A DNA stretch of 13,213 bases from Betaproteobacteria bacterium UBA2293. GTDB taxonomy: Bacteria > Pseudomonadota > Gammaproteobacteria > Burkholderiales > Rhodocyclaceae. The stretch spans positions 34,492 to 47,704 of the forward strand of contig DDWF01000170.1 of assembly GCA_002345845.1 (NCBI GenBank), in the 5' to 3' direction. A program made the translations under genes and the position numbers. This document shows positions 1 to 8,813 of this stretch, piece after piece (the first letter of the stretch is position 1; each line of letters starts with the position of its first letter). The notes under the pieces are model-generated. The model had not been told where the DNA came from and did no database searches. It saw only the letters and a program-made list of their open reading frames with translations.

Positions 1-3000
1 CCAGCCCTCGGGCCATGGCCAGAACGGCGGCGATGATGGTGTTGCGCTCGCCGGCCTGGGTGATGTTCTGGACGAAACAGCGGTCGAGTTTCAGGGTGTG
101 CAGAGGCAGGCTGTGCAGGTAGCCGAGGGAAGAATAGCCGGTGCCGAAGTCGTCGATCGACAGCTTGATGCCGAGGCTGCGCAGGTCGCGCAGCAGGTCG
201 ATGTTTTCCGCGGCGTGGGCCATCAGCACGCTTTCGGTGATTTCGAGGACCAGCGCCGAGGGGGGCAATCCGCTGTCGGCGAGGGCGCGCTGGACGATCT
301 CGCGCAGATCGGGTTGTTCCAGTTGCCGGGCTGACAGGTTGACGGCAACGTGCAGGTCGGCCAGGCCATTGTCGAGCCAGGTCCGCGTCTGGAAGCAGGC
401 GCTGCGCAGGACGCGTTCGCCGAGCGGCAGGATCAGGCCGGTTTCCTCGGCGATAGGGATGAATTCGGCCGGCGAGATGATGCCCTGCTCGGGATGCAGC
501 CAGCGCACCAGGGCTTCGACACCGGCGACGCGGCCGCTGACGGTGTCGATCACCGGTTGGTAGAAGACGGTGATCTCGTCGCGTTCCAGCGCCCGACGCA
601 GGTCGTTCTCCAGCTTGAGGCGGTCGGAGAGGGCCGATTCCATCGTCGATTCGTAGTAGCAGAAATCGCTGCCGCTCTGCTTGGCACGATACATCGCGGT
701 GTCGGCGTGGCGCAGCAGATCGCTGACATCGGTACCGTCGTCCGGATAGAGCGAGATGCCGATGCTGGCGGTCATGACGATTTCCTGGCCGGCGATGACC
801 AGCGGTGCCGAGACGGTGCGGCAGATATTCTGGGCGACGCTGGCGGCGACGCCGGGATTGGGCAGTTCGTCGAGGAGGATGGTGAACTCGTCGCCACCCA
901 GGCGGGCGACGCAGTCGTCGGCGCGCACGCAGCCTCGCAGGCGCTGGGCCATGGTCGTCAGCAACTGGTCACCGGCTTCGTGGCCGAGCGTGTCGTTGAT
1001 GTACTTGAAGCGGTCGAGGTCGAGGAAGAGCAGGGCCAGGGTGCCGTCGCGCGTCTGGCAGCGGTCGAGCGCGTGATTGAGTTGTTTGACGAAAAGCAGG
1101 CGGTTGGGCAGGCCGGTCAGCGTGTCGTTGTAGGCCAGTTGATGGACATGGCGCTCGGCGCGGGTGGCGTCGATGACGCGGCGGACGCGCTGATTGACCA
1201 CCGACAGGTGGATGGGCTTGGGAATGAAGTCGCTGGCGCCGGATTCGAAGGCCCGCTCGATCGACTGGCGGTCTTCGAGGGCGGTGATCATCAGTACCGG
1301 GATGTCTTTCCACTGCGGATGCTGTTTCAGCGCGCAGCAGGCGGCGAAGCCGTCCATCACCGGCATCAGCGCATCCATCAGGATGGCGTCGGCCGAGTGA
1401 TCTTCCAGCCAGTTCAGCGCCTCGGTGCCATCCCCCGCCTCTTCGACGCGGAAACCGCTCAGGTGTAACGCATGGCGCAGCGCCGAACGGGTGCTGCGGT
1501 CATCATCGACGACCAGGACGACGGCGGCGTCGGAAGTCGGCTCGGGCAGGCTGGGCGGCTCGTCCAGTTCGGCCATCAGCGTCGGTTCGATGAGGGCGAA
1601 TTCAGTGCGCAGGCGTAGCAGCAGTTCGCTGCTGTCGCCCAGTGTGCCGGCTTCGGCGTGCGCTTCCATGTCGCGGGCGGCACTGGCCATGGCCAGGGCG
1701 CCGAGGTTGCCAGCGGCCCCCTTGATGACGTGGGCAATGCGGCGCAGCGTATCGCTGTCACCGTCGGCGATGGCGCCTTCCAATTCGTGCAGATAGCCGG
1801 GCATGTCTTCGAGGAAGGGGCGGATGGCTTCGCTGATGGCCTCGCCCAGGCATTCGCGCAGGCGTTCGAGGACGGCGTTGTCGAATGGCGGATTGCTGGT
1901 GGTGGCAGCGGGCGGCAGCCCGTACTCGGCCGGCGCCGACCACAGCAACCAGCGTTTTAAATGCTCGGTCAGCGCCTCGAGCGTCAGCGGCTTGGCCAGA
2001 TGGTCGTCCATGCCGGAGGCCTTGCAGCGTTCGATGTCGGCGGCCAGGGTGTTGGCGGTCATGGCGATGATCGGCGTGCGTCGGCCGCTCTCGGCTTCCA
2101 GGCCGCGGATGGCGGCAGTGGCCTGGTAGCCATCCATTTCCGGCATCGAACAGTCCATCAGGATCAGGTCCCAATTGCCTTCATGCCAGCGGGCGACGGC
2201 TTCGACGCCGTTGCGGGCGATGCTGCTGCTGCAGCCGAGCAGGTGCAGCATGCCGGCGGCCACTGCCTGGTTGGTGGCGTTGTCTTCGGCGATCAGGATG
2301 CGGGCGTTGCGGTTGATGTGTTTCTCGTCGGCGGCCGGGCGTGTGGCCGACAGCGGCTTGCCCGGCCGGCAGGGGATGGAGAACCAGAAGCTGCTGCCTT
2401 CGCCAGGGGTGCTGGTGACGCCGATTTCGCCGCCGAGCAGGCTGACGATCTGCTTGCTGATGGCCAGACCAAGGCCGCTGCCGCCGTAGCGACGGGTGGT
2501 TGAAGTGTCAGCCTGGGTGAAGGAATCGAAAATGGCTGATTGCAGTTCCTCGGCGATGCCGATACCGGTGTCGTCTATCGCGAAGTGCAATTGTCCGCCG
2601 TCGGTGCTACGCGTGATGTTCAGGCTGACCGAACCGCGCTCGGTGAATTTCAGGGCGTTGCCGAGCAGGTTGATCAGCACCTGGCGCAGGCGGGCCGGGT
2701 CGCCGCAGAGAATCGGCGGCAGGTCGGCGGCAAGCTGGACGTCGAGGCTCAGTCCCTTGCTCGCCGCCGTATTGGCGAACATGCCGATGACGCTGTCGAC
2801 CAGCGGCGGCAGGGCGAAGTCGCTGGCGTCGACCTCCATGCGGCCGGCTTCGAGACGGGAGAAATCGAGAATGTTGTTGATCAGTTCCAGCAGGTATTGC
2901 GAAGAATCCCAGGCGAGGCCGAGCAATTCCGACTGTTCGGCGTTCATCGGCCCGGTCTTCAGCATGTCCAGCGTGCCGATCACGCCATTCAGCGGAGTCC

Positions 3001-3856
3001 GGATCTCATGGCTGACGGTCGCCGCAAAATCCGCCTTGAGCTTGGCAAAGCGCAGGGCGCCGTCGCGGGCGCTGCGCAGTTCATGTTCGCGCTGCTCCAG
3101 AGCTTCCATCATGCTGTTGAAGGCGTGGGCCATCTCGGCCAGATCGCGCGGTCCGGCAAGGTCGGCGCGCAGGCCGATCTCACCTTTCTCGGCGCGGGCC
3201 ATGGTCGCCGACAGGTTGGACAGCGGCCGGATCAGGCGCCAGGCGAGCAGGCGCAGACCGAAGAGGAAAAGGGCAGCGAAGGCGATCCCGGCGGTGAAGT
3301 TGACGATGAAGACTTCCCTGATCAGCGCCTTGAGCGTCGCCTTGCTTTGCTCGATGACGACGTAGCCGAGCAGGATGTCCTGGCGTTCGGTGGTCTCGAA
3401 CGGCGAATCGGGGCCGGAAACCGACCACACCGGGGCCACGAAGCGCCAGCCGGGGGAGCTTTCCTCTTCCAGATAGGCGTCGTGAGTATTCGGCGGCGGA
3501 TGGCTGGCAACGTGCTTGCCATCGAAAGCGGCGCCGCGTTCGAGCAACATCCGGCCATCGGTGTGGCGGATTTCGATGCGGGTGATGTCGGGAAAGGCTG
3601 AGGCCGCCGCCAAGGCTTCGGAAACGTTTTCGGCCGAACCGAAGACCAGGGCCAGGCGGCTCTGCACGGCCAGGTTCTGCGCGATGCGCAGGCCGTCCTC
3701 CAGCTTGCTGGCGTAGAGCTGGCGACTGCCCTGCCAGGAGGTGACCAGCGCCGCCAGCAGGGACACGCAGAGGACGCCGACCGAAAAGAGGATCGCCAGC
3801 TGGCGGCGGAAAGTCATCTTCCGATAACGGCCCAACAAGGCGGACAGCCAAGCCAT
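1..3856 (-). CDS. Hybrid sensor histidine kinase with REC-Hpt-REC relay and GGDEF-EAL output (partial, C-terminus beyond window)
   Basis: Inner-membrane sensor predicted to carry a whole phosphorelay and a cyclic-di-GMP output on one chain; 1285 codons are visible. In order: TM1 (about 20-40), a CHASE8-like periplasmic domain (about 42-180), TM2 (about 182-205), HAMP, HisKA with [10 protein letters not shown] and His283, HATPase_c (N box near 392, DDTGIGI near 426, [10 protein letters not shown] near 460), REC1 with Asp568 ([13 protein letters not shown]), Hpt with His709 ([13 protein letters not shown]), REC2 with Asp828 ([12 protein letters not shown]), GGDEF at 987-991 with an intact RxxD inhibitory site (RADD, 978-981), then EAL from Glu1114 ([22 protein letters not shown]). 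Both REC domains keep their acidic pocket, Thr and Lys; all seen cyclase and phosphodiesterase motifs are intact. The window edge cuts the end of the EAL domain. The ATG lies 6 bases after the stop of the binding-protein gene; the only GGAG is 12 bases upstream, so translational coupling is likely. Met14 is a less likely start. Confidence 0.96.
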   Translation of the reverse strand, partial: MAWLSALLGRYRKMTFRRQLAILFSVGVLCVSLLAALVTSWQGSRQLYASKLEDGLRIAQNLAVQSRLALVFGSAENVSEALAAASAFPDITRIEIRHTDGRMLLERGAAFDGKHVASHPPPNTHDAYLEEESSPGWRFVAPVWSVSGPDSPFETTERQDILLGYVVIEQSKATLKALIREVFIVNFTAGIAFAALFLFGLRLLAWRLIRPLSNLSATMARAEKGEIGLRADLAGPRDLAEMAHAFNSMMEALEQREHELRSARDGALRFAKLKADFAATVSHEIRTPLNGVIGTLDMLKTGPMNAEQSELLGLAWDSSQYLLELINNILDFSRLEAGRMEVDASDFALPPLVDSVIGMFANTAASKGLSLDVQLAADLPPILCGDPARLRQVLINLLGNALKFTERGSVSLNITRSTDGGQLHFAIDDTGIGIAEELQSAIFDSFTQADTSTTRRYGGSGLGLAISKQIVSLLGGEIGVTSTPGEGSSFWFSIPCRPGKPLSATRPAADEKHINRNARILIAEDNATNQAVAAGMLHLLGCSSSIARNGVEAVARWHEGNWDLILMDCSMPEMDGYQATAAIRGLEAESGRRTPIIAMTANTLAADIERCKASGMDDHLAKPLTLEALTEHLKRWLLWSAPAEYGLPPAATTSNPPFDNAVLERLRECLGEAISEAIRPFLEDMPGYLHELEGAIADGDSDTLRRIAHVIKGAAGNLGALAMASAARDMEAHAEAGTLGDSSELLLRLRTEFALIEPTLMAELDEPPSLPEPTSDAAVVLVVDDDRSTRSALRHALHLSGFRVEEAGDGTEALNWLEDHSADAILMDALMPVMDGFAACCALKQHPQWKDIPVLMITALEDRQSIERAFESGASDFIPKPIHLSVVNQRVRRVIDATRAERHVHQLAYNDTLTGLPNRLLFVKQLNHALDRCQTRDGTLALLFLDLDRFKYINDTLGHEAGDQLLTTMAQRLRGCVRADDCVARLGGDEFTILLDELPNPGVAASVAQNICRTVSAPLVIAGQEIVMTASIGISLYPDDGTDVSDLLRHADTAMYRAKQSGSDFCYYESTMESALSDRLKLENDLRRALERDEITVFYQPVIDTVSGRVAGVEALVRWLHPEQGIISPAEFIPIAEETGLILPLGERVLRSACFQTRTWLDNGLADLHVAVNLSARQLEQPDLREIVQRALADSGLPPSALVLEITESVLMAHAAENIDLLRDLRSLGIKLSIDDFGTGYSSLGYLHSLPLHTLKLDRCFVQNITQAGERNTIIAAVLAMARGL

Positions 3857-3862
3857 CTTCGC

Positions 3863-5005
3863 TCAGCGCTCCGGGAACAGCAGGCTGAAGCTGCTTTGCT
3901 GGGCGGCCGTGGGTGCCAGGCCGAGGTGACTGGCGGTGCGCGTGTTGAAAGCGCTGAGGACGTTGCGCAGCGGCGATACCCCACGGACGCCGGGCTGGCC
4001 GCTGGCGACGTTGATGGCAGAGGCCGCCAGACTGCGGCCCAGTTCGACGTTGTCGGGATAGAGGGCAAAGAGGACGCCGCGCTTGACGTGCGAAACGTTG
4101 CTGGAGAACACCGGGATGTTTCGGCTCCACGATTCCTGCAGGACCAGCGGCAGGACCAGCGATTCGTCAACGGTGGCACTGTCCTGCGGCAACCAGAGGG
4201 CATCGCGGCGCGGCTCGCTGTTGGTGAAAATAGCCTGGTAGATGGCCATGGCGCTCTTCAGGTCACCAGCTTCATGGGTCAGCAGTTCCAGGCCAAGGTT
4301 GCGGGCGGCATCTTTGGCCAGCTTGATCAGCCAGGCATTCTGGCGCGGATCGAAGACAACATGGATGCGCTGGGTTTTCGGCGACAGGCTCTTCAGTTGG
4401 CCGAACAGCAGAGCCGGGTCCGGGGCCAGGCTGAGAATGCTGCTGCGGCCATCGGATTCGGGAGCCGAAATGACCCCGCCAGCGACGACGCCGATGTCCT
4501 TGTCGAGCGCGTTGGCCGCCCGCAGGCCGTTGCGCCCGAGGGCGATGACGACGCGGATGTCGCGCCGGCGCAATTCGCTGGAGATGGCTTCGGCATTGAA
4601 ATTGTTGCCGACGGCGTAACTGGCGACCCGGGTCTGGGTATTTTCCTCGATGCCTTCGATGATCTTCGAGAAGACGCTGCGATACGGCTCGCCGATGTCC
4701 GGGTAGAGCACGGCAATGGGGCCGATGTTGCCGCCAGCGGCGGCCAGCTTGATGGTGGCGCCGTGCTCGGCGGCAGCGAGCAGCAACTGCCCGATGCGGG
4801 GTTCGTCGAGATCTTTCAGCGACAGGTGGATGACTTCGAGGCCGGGGAATTCATCAATACCGTTCAATTGGTTGGAAAAACGCTCCCGGGATGGGTCGTC
4901 GCTTTCGACGTAGATTACGGCGATACGCGTGACGTCAGCGCTCGCCGGCAGGGTGGTGCCCACCAGGAACAATGCCAACAGCAGACGCGAAAGGGAGCTT
5001 TTCAT
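3863..5005 (-). CDS. Periplasmic substrate-binding protein, PF04392-like (ABC_sub_bind), probable sensory co-receptor
   Basis: A 380-residue exported protein. The signal peptide has a basic start (MKSSLSR), a Leu-rich core and a PASA/D cleavage site after residue 23. After an N-terminal segment of about 95 residues it resembles the ABC_sub_bind type-1 periplasmic-binding fold: an IGPIAVLYPD strand, VVIALGRNGLRAANAL, a stretch like the family's 'PDPALLFGQLKSLSP', then VFSSNVSHVKRGVLFALYPD and GRSLAASA near the C-terminus. Family members bind small ligands for ABC importers, but no permease or ATPase gene lies on either side. It sits 7 bases after a TonB receptor and 6 bases before a transmembrane hybrid kinase. 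Its job is therefore more likely to present a ligand to the kinase, as in the NspS/MbaA, LuxP/LuxQ or TorT/TorS precedents; this is inference. An upstream in-frame extension to 5167 exists, but the start at 5005 is the one that gives a signal peptide directly after the upstream stop. The SD is weak, which suggests coupling. Confidence 0.9.
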   Translation of the reverse strand: MKSSLSRLLLALFLVGTTLPASADVTRIAVIYVESDDPSRERFSNQLNGIDEFPGLEVIHLSLKDLDEPRIGQLLLAAAEHGATIKLAAAGGNIGPIAVLYPDIGEPYRSVFSKIIEGIEENTQTRVASYAVGNNFNAEAISSELRRRDIRVVIALGRNGLRAANALDKDIGVVAGGVISAPESDGRSSILSLAPDPALLFGQLKSLSPKTQRIHVVFDPRQNAWLIKLAKDAARNLGLELLTHEAGDLKSAMAIYQAIFTNSEPRRDALWLPQDSATVDESLVLPLVLQESWSRNIPVFSSNVSHVKRGVLFALYPDNVELGRSLAASAINVASGQPGVRGVSPLRNVLSAFNTRTASHLGLAPTAAQQSSFSLLFPER

Positions 5006-5012
5006 GACGATA

Positions 5013-7079
5013 CTATAGGCCGAACCGAGCCTGCAGCCAGAAGGTTCTGCCCGGCAACGGCAGATCGTAGGTAATGCCGCTGCCGGTTCTGCTCGGTTCG
5101 CGGATGTCGGCGTTGAACAAGTTGTAGACCGAGGCCGACAAGTCCCAGCCGCTTTTCGTACGTTCACTGCGCAGGGTCAGGTCGGTCGAGGTGTAGTCGG
5201 CCAGTTGCGGCCGGTTGTCGCCCCAGGCACGCTTGCGGTCGGCAACGTGATTGACCTGGGCACTGAGCTGCCAGCCCGGGACAAAGCGCCAGTCGGCACG
5301 GGCATACAGATGGTGGTGGGGGGCATAGCCGGCGTCGTGGCCGGTGCTTTCATCGGTATTTTTCTGGTAGGCGTAGTGGCCGGTCAGGCGCAGGCTACGG
5401 CGGGCATCCCAGATGACTTCCAGCTCACCGCCGTGCCCCTTCTGCTTGCCGCCATTCTGGTAGGTCGTGTTGGCCTGTTCGATGAGGTCGGAAATCCGGT
5501 GCTGGAACAGGCTCAGGCTGGTTTGCAGACCATGGCTGATCTGCCAGGTCAGTGCTCCCTCCAGGGTCCGGATTTTCTCCGGGGAGAGGTGGGGATTACC
5601 CAATGCTACCGGGTTGCCGGTCGCATATTGCTCAACGAACGATGGTGCGCGGAAGGCCGTGCCATACATCAGCTTGGCGGTCAGGTCGTGGCGTGCTTCC
5701 CAGACCAGCGCCAGGCGCGGGTTGGTGGTGCCACCAAAGTCGGAGTAGCGGTCATGACGTATGCCGCCGGTCAGCGTCCAGTCCCGCGCAAAACTCCATT
5801 CATCCTGTACGTAGACATAGTTGAGGCGGCGGGTGTGCGGGGCGAGGAAAAGGTTGGCGCCAGTGGCTGAGTACATCGGCAGGGGCGTCGGCAAGGGGCC
5901 GGGGATCAGCGTGAAATTCTTGGTTTCGCGCGTCTTGTAGATCTCCATTTCATCATGACCGATGCCGAAACGGATACTGTGATTGGCAAAGCCGGAATAG
6001 ACGCTGGCAGCGGAAAAGCGGCGCTGCCGTTCCCATTTGTCGGGGGCGCCGATCATGCCGTCGGGGAAGGTGCCGAAGAAGGCGCCGCGTGGAAAAAGCA
6101 CGGCCGGCTTGGTGATTTCATTGGCCAGGTGCATGAATGATGCCTGTACGGTGAGGCTCAGGTCGCGGGCGATCTGGGCGTCGCTCCAGGTAAGGTCGGT
6201 GGTGAAGCGCTCGCTGCGCATGCGAGCGTTCGGGTCCAGGGCGCTGGCGATGCCGACGCCAACCTCCGCATTGCTGCGCAAGGTATAGGCGGTGCGCCAG
6301 CGCATTCGGCCGTAGCCGAGGTCGAGTTGGGCATCGATATCGTCGTGGCCCTGGCTGACCGAACCGGGGGCTAGCGAGGCGGCAGGTGCGATGCCCAGGT
6401 TGTCGATACCGGTCTGGGCGTCTTCGCGAATGGTTCGTCGCTGACCGTCGGTGGCGCCGACCTTCAGGTAGCCGGCGATCTCCAGGTCGCCGATATGGCT
6501 GCCATGCTGGAGCCAGGTATCCCAGCGGTCGAAGGAGCCAGTACGGACGCCGACGATGGTGCCGCCGATTTCGTCGGCACTCTTGGTGATGATGTTGATC
6601 GTGCCGGAAAATGCGTCGGCGCCGTAGAGCGCTGAACCGGGGCCGCGGATGACTTCGATACGGGCGACGTTGTCGACGGGCAGCGCCACCGGCATGTCGT
6701 TGCGATTGCCTAGATAGGCGCTGGTCATCGGAATGCCATTGACCATCATCAGGACATGCGGGTTCGATTCGGTGAGAATGCCGCGAATGCCGTAATTCGC
6801 TGCGTAATCCAGTGTCGAGCGCGAGACATGCAGGCCGGGGACAGATTCCAGTGCTTCGTCTACTGTCGTCGCGCCCATGCTGGTGATGTCTTCGGCAGTA
6901 ATGACGGTGGCGACCGAGGGCGCCTTCCTCACCTGCTGGCGGGCGCCGGTGGCGATGCTGACGAAGTTTTTGTCGCCATAGGCCAGCGCAAGATCCTCTT
7001 CCTCGCTCAGCGGTTGGGCCAGGGCAATACAGGTGCTGCCGGCGAGCAAGAGGCCGGAAAGCAGACGGGCATGAAACAT
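5013..7079 (-). CDS. TonB-dependent outer-membrane receptor
   Basis: A 688-residue outer-membrane receptor that would import or sense a ligand using TonB-ExbBD energy. A signal peptide precedes a likely cut after Ala21 (IALA/Q). The plug domain (about 50-165) shows typical family segments: SVATVITAEDI, a DEALESVPGL stretch, YGIRGI, MMVNGIPM, the conserved RIEVIRGPGSALYGADAFSG and TINIITKS. The rest reads as alternating amphipathic beta strands of a 22-strand barrel, with family-typical stretches such as GGIRHDRYSDFGG, YGTAFRAPSF and LSPEKIRTLEG, ending in FWLQARFGL. No clear TonB box is visible. The ATG at 7079 is chosen because GGGGGA lies 6 bases upstream and the signal peptide starts there; in-frame codons up to 7262 run into the preceding gene. 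It is first in a three-gene cluster with a binding protein and a hybrid kinase. The substrate cannot be read from the sequence; siderophore, cobalamin-like or carbohydrate ligands all remain possible. Confidence 0.96.
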   Translation of the reverse strand: MFHARLLSGLLLAGSTCIALAQPLSEEEDLALAYGDKNFVSIATGARQQVRKAPSVATVITAEDITSMGATTVDEALESVPGLHVSRSTLDYAANYGIRGILTESNPHVLMMVNGIPMTSAYLGNRNDMPVALPVDNVARIEVIRGPGSALYGADAFSGTINIITKSADEIGGTIVGVRTGSFDRWDTWLQHGSHIGDLEIAGYLKVGATDGQRRTIREDAQTGIDNLGIAPAASLAPGSVSQGHDDIDAQLDLGYGRMRWRTAYTLRSNAEVGVGIASALDPNARMRSERFTTDLTWSDAQIARDLSLTVQASFMHLANEITKPAVLFPRGAFFGTFPDGMIGAPDKWERQRRFSAASVYSGFANHSIRFGIGHDEMEIYKTRETKNFTLIPGPLPTPLPMYSATGANLFLAPHTRRLNYVYVQDEWSFARDWTLTGGIRHDRYSDFGGTTNPRLALVWEARHDLTAKLMYGTAFRAPSFVEQYATGNPVALGNPHLSPEKIRTLEGALTWQISHGLQTSLSLFQHRISDLIEQANTTYQNGGKQKGHGGELEVIWDARRSLRLTGHYAYQKNTDESTGHDAGYAPHHHLYARADWRFVPGWQLSAQVNHVADRKRAWGDNRPQLADYTSTDLTLRSERTKSGWDLSASVYNLFNADIREPSRTGSGITYDLPLPGRTFWLQARFGL

Positions 7080-7085
7080 GGCGTG

Positions 7086-7092
7086 TCCCCCT
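7086..7092 (-). promoter_or_regulatory. Ribosome binding site of the TonB receptor gene
   Basis: AGGGGGA on the minus strand, 6 bases before the ATG at 7079. It decides this start over the upstream in-frame ATGs, which would overlap the preceding gene. Confidence 0.75.
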
Positions 7093-7125
7093 GATCCAAT
7101 TTCGCTATTTTTTTGGTTTGCGCCG

Positions 7126-7154
7126 AATCTAAAGGAAAGCCTTTGCCTTGGCAA
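7126..7154 (-). promoter_or_regulatory. Putative sigma70 promoter for the TonB receptor / binding protein / hybrid kinase cluster
   Basis: On the minus strand a -35 box TTGCCA (7149-7154, 5 of 6 to consensus) and a -10 box TAGATT (7126-7131, 4 of 6) are separated by exactly 17 bases. This predicts a start near 7119 and a leader of about 40 bases. The -35 overlaps a short inverted repeat, TTGCC-AA-GGCAA, and the spacer holds a second one, AAAGG-CTTT-CCTTT; either could be an operator. The promoter lies in the 86-base gap after the second citrate-synthase-like gene, which supports separate transcription of the signalling cluster. No rho-independent terminator with a U-run is visible in the gap, so read-through from the operon upstream is also possible. 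Confidence 0.45.
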
Positions 7155-7165
7155 CATCAGGGTAA

Positions 7166-7984
7166 TCATCGGGAATCCTCTGCCCATGAGCGTCGCCGCG
7201 GTCCTTGGTAAATCAGGGCCTGGCAGCGCAGGGGAAAGGTTGCCTGTTCCGGACGTTCGCACGCCTCGATATAGCAGGGGGGCATTCCAGCGAGAAAGGC
7301 AGGTAGCATGTAGACGTAGTATTCGCGCGGAGTAAGGCCAATATCGAGGGCGAGCGCAGCGGCAATCGCGGCGTAATTCATGCGCATGCGCCAGCGGCCG
7401 CTGAGCAGAATTTCCTCAATGGCGAAAGCCAGCTTGACATGCTCGCCGTCAGCCAGACCTTCGCGCTCGGCCAGTGCCAATACAACTGCGTTGCGTTCGT
7501 CGGCCGCTGATTTGGCGACCGGCCGACCGTAGCCGCCGATACTCCGGTTTGTGCGCAGCTCTTCGGCGACGACATCGGCCAGCGGGCGGCCGGCCTGGAC
7601 GGCAGCTCTGGCGCGCACCAGGAAATCAGCGATGGCGATGTCAATCTGGCGGCCGTAGATTGCCGCCTCCGAGGTAGCCAGAGCAGCGCTGATGGCCAGA
7701 ATGCCGGTACTGCGGGCGCTGCCGGCCAGGGCCGCGACACGGTTGTTCCACAGGCGCGGGTCGGGGTAGCTGGTGTTCACCCAGATGGCATGCAGAACCC
7801 TGATTTGGGCCGGCGAGTGGCGACGACCGCAGATGCCGAAAAGGTACAGATCGAGCCAATCGGCGTCGCGCAGTTCGGCGTGCAGGTCGTGGCCGCGAAA
7901 GACGGCTCGCTCGCCGGGGAAACAGCCGCCCATCGCGGTGCGCAACGGGCCTTCCCAGAATTCAAGAGTTTCGGTTTTGTTCAC
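7166..7984 (-). CDS. Short citrate-synthase-fold protein (citryl-CoA-lyase-like), catalytic residues divergent; second of a pair
   Basis: A 272-residue protein of the citrate synthase / citryl-CoA lyase superfamily in its short form. The N-terminal family signature is clear (VFRGHDLHAEL, then WLDLYLFGICGR), as are the central helices around SYPDPRLWNNRVAALAGS. By eye-made alignment the HGGA site reads IYGRQI (Tyr110 for His), the GFGHPV site reads GGYGRPV (Arg154 for His), and the Asp site (NvDGA) reads NYAAI (Ala205). All three canonical catalytic residues thus seem to be missing, so ordinary citrate synthesis or cleavage is unlikely. It may be a partner or scaffold subunit of the gene just upstream, or have new chemistry. 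The start is uncertain: GTG at 7984 follows the upstream stop by 7 bases and has a GAG six bases before it, whereas GTG at 8005 overlaps the upstream gene by 14 bases and has no Shine-Dalgarno sequence. It is last in the four-gene operon. Confidence 0.85.
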   Translation of the reverse strand: MNKTETLEFWEGPLRTAMGGCFPGERAVFRGHDLHAELRDADWLDLYLFGICGRRHSPAQIRVLHAIWVNTSYPDPRLWNNRVAALAGSARSTGILAISAALATSEAAIYGRQIDIAIADFLVRARAAVQAGRPLADVVAEELRTNRSIGGYGRPVAKSAADERNAVVLALAEREGLADGEHVKLAFAIEEILLSGRWRMRMNYAAIAAALALDIGLTPREYYVYMLPAFLAGMPPCYIEACERPEQATFPLRCQALIYQGPRRRSWAEDSR

Positions 7985-7991
7985 TGCAGTC

Positions 7992-8801
7992 TCACTGCCC
8001 GGCACGCGGGCCGGGGTCGTTGGTAATGTCGATGGCGAAAAAAGGAAAGTGCCGGATGCCGCTTTTTTGTTGCTCCAGCGCGTGGGCGGCGGCGCCGGGA
8101 AGGCGCAGCAAGAGCGTCAGCATTTCGCCAGCGGCCGGGGCAAAGCCGAGGTCAATGAGCGCGGCGGCGAGCACGCCGGTCATCGCCAGCGGCCGGCCGC
8201 TGATCTGTTCCAAGGTTTCGCGGTGGGTGGCCAGCCAGCCGATGCAGGCGCCGTCGCAACAGGTGGTGAGCGCCTGCAGCGTCTGTCGGACCGGGAGCGA
8301 ACAGTGCTGGCCATGGGCGGCGAAACCGGGCGGGTGCTCGGCATCAGGCCAGACCTGCATTCTGCTGGCGGCAGGCGGAGTAGTGAGCGCTTCGTGCCAG
8401 GCGGCGGGGCGGTCAGCACAGTGCGCCCAGAGCTGCATACTCAGGCAAACCTCCCTCGCGCCACCGGAGACGCCGGCGCCCGCGGCCAGCGCCGCCATCA
8501 GCGCGGCAGCGCCCGGCGAGCCGCCGACGCCAGCGCACATCGCGGCATGCACCGACGGATCGCGCGGTCCCGGATTTGCAATCGCGATGGCCAGGATTTC
8601 GAGGGCGCGGGCAGTTTGCGCCGCCGGACGTTCGCCCCGGAACAGCAGATAGAGATACTCCGGATATGTGGCGTGTTCGAGGACCTCGCCATACACGTCG
8701 TAGCCGCTGCAGTAGCAGGCTTCGGCAATAAACGGGTCATCGTCTGTCGCTTCCTCTTCCCACAGTTGGCTGTGGATGATGTCTTTGCTTTCGGCAGTCA
8801 T
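7992..8801 (-). CDS. Short citrate-synthase-fold protein (citryl-CoA-lyase-like), catalytic residues divergent; first of a pair
   Basis: A 269-residue protein, far shorter than normal citrate synthase (about 370-430) but similar in length to citryl-CoA-lyase-type domains. The N-terminal signature is recognisable (SGYDVYGEVLEHATYPEYL, LLFRGERP), as is a citryl-lyase-like C-terminal part (AAALIDLGF, then RLPGAAAHALEQ). The canonical GPLHGGA active-site loop reads AGVSGGA, with Ser112 where His should be. The NvDGA-like segment reads LAMTGV, so the catalytic Asp also seems replaced. The GFGH region reads PGFAAHGQH, so a His (163 or 166) may survive there. The protein therefore belongs to the fold but probably not to the standard reaction. 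It starts with ATG 12 bases after the SDR stop and is followed by a second divergent homologue. The two together suggest a heteromeric enzyme. Substrate unknown. Confidence 0.86.
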   Translation of the reverse strand: MTAESKDIIHSQLWEEEATDDDPFIAEACYCSGYDVYGEVLEHATYPEYLYLLFRGERPAAQTARALEILAIAIANPGPRDPSVHAAMCAGVGGSPGAAALMAALAAGAGVSGGAREVCLSMQLWAHCADRPAAWHEALTTPPAASRMQVWPDAEHPPGFAAHGQHCSLPVRQTLQALTTCCDGACIGWLATHRETLEQISGRPLAMTGVLAAALIDLGFAPAAGEMLTLLLRLPGAAAHALEQQKSGIRHFPFFAIDITNDPGPRAGQ

Positions 8802-8813
8802 CGCCCTTTTTCC

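Noticed and set aside
3863..5005. A complete ABC importer
   Set aside because: No permease or ATP-binding protein is encoded on either side; the neighbours are a TonB receptor and a hybrid kinase.
350..5074. Long plus-strand ORFs across the signalling cluster (for example 350-1468, 2540-3601 and 3896-5074)
   Set aside because: They lie opposite genes with unmistakable domains, have no recognisable motifs of their own, and are the usual result of low stop-codon density in GC-rich coding DNA.
7166..8801. The two citrate-synthase-like genes as one gene split by a frameshift
   Set aside because: Each protein has its own N-terminal family signature and runs the full length of the short form, so they are two paralogues rather than two halves.
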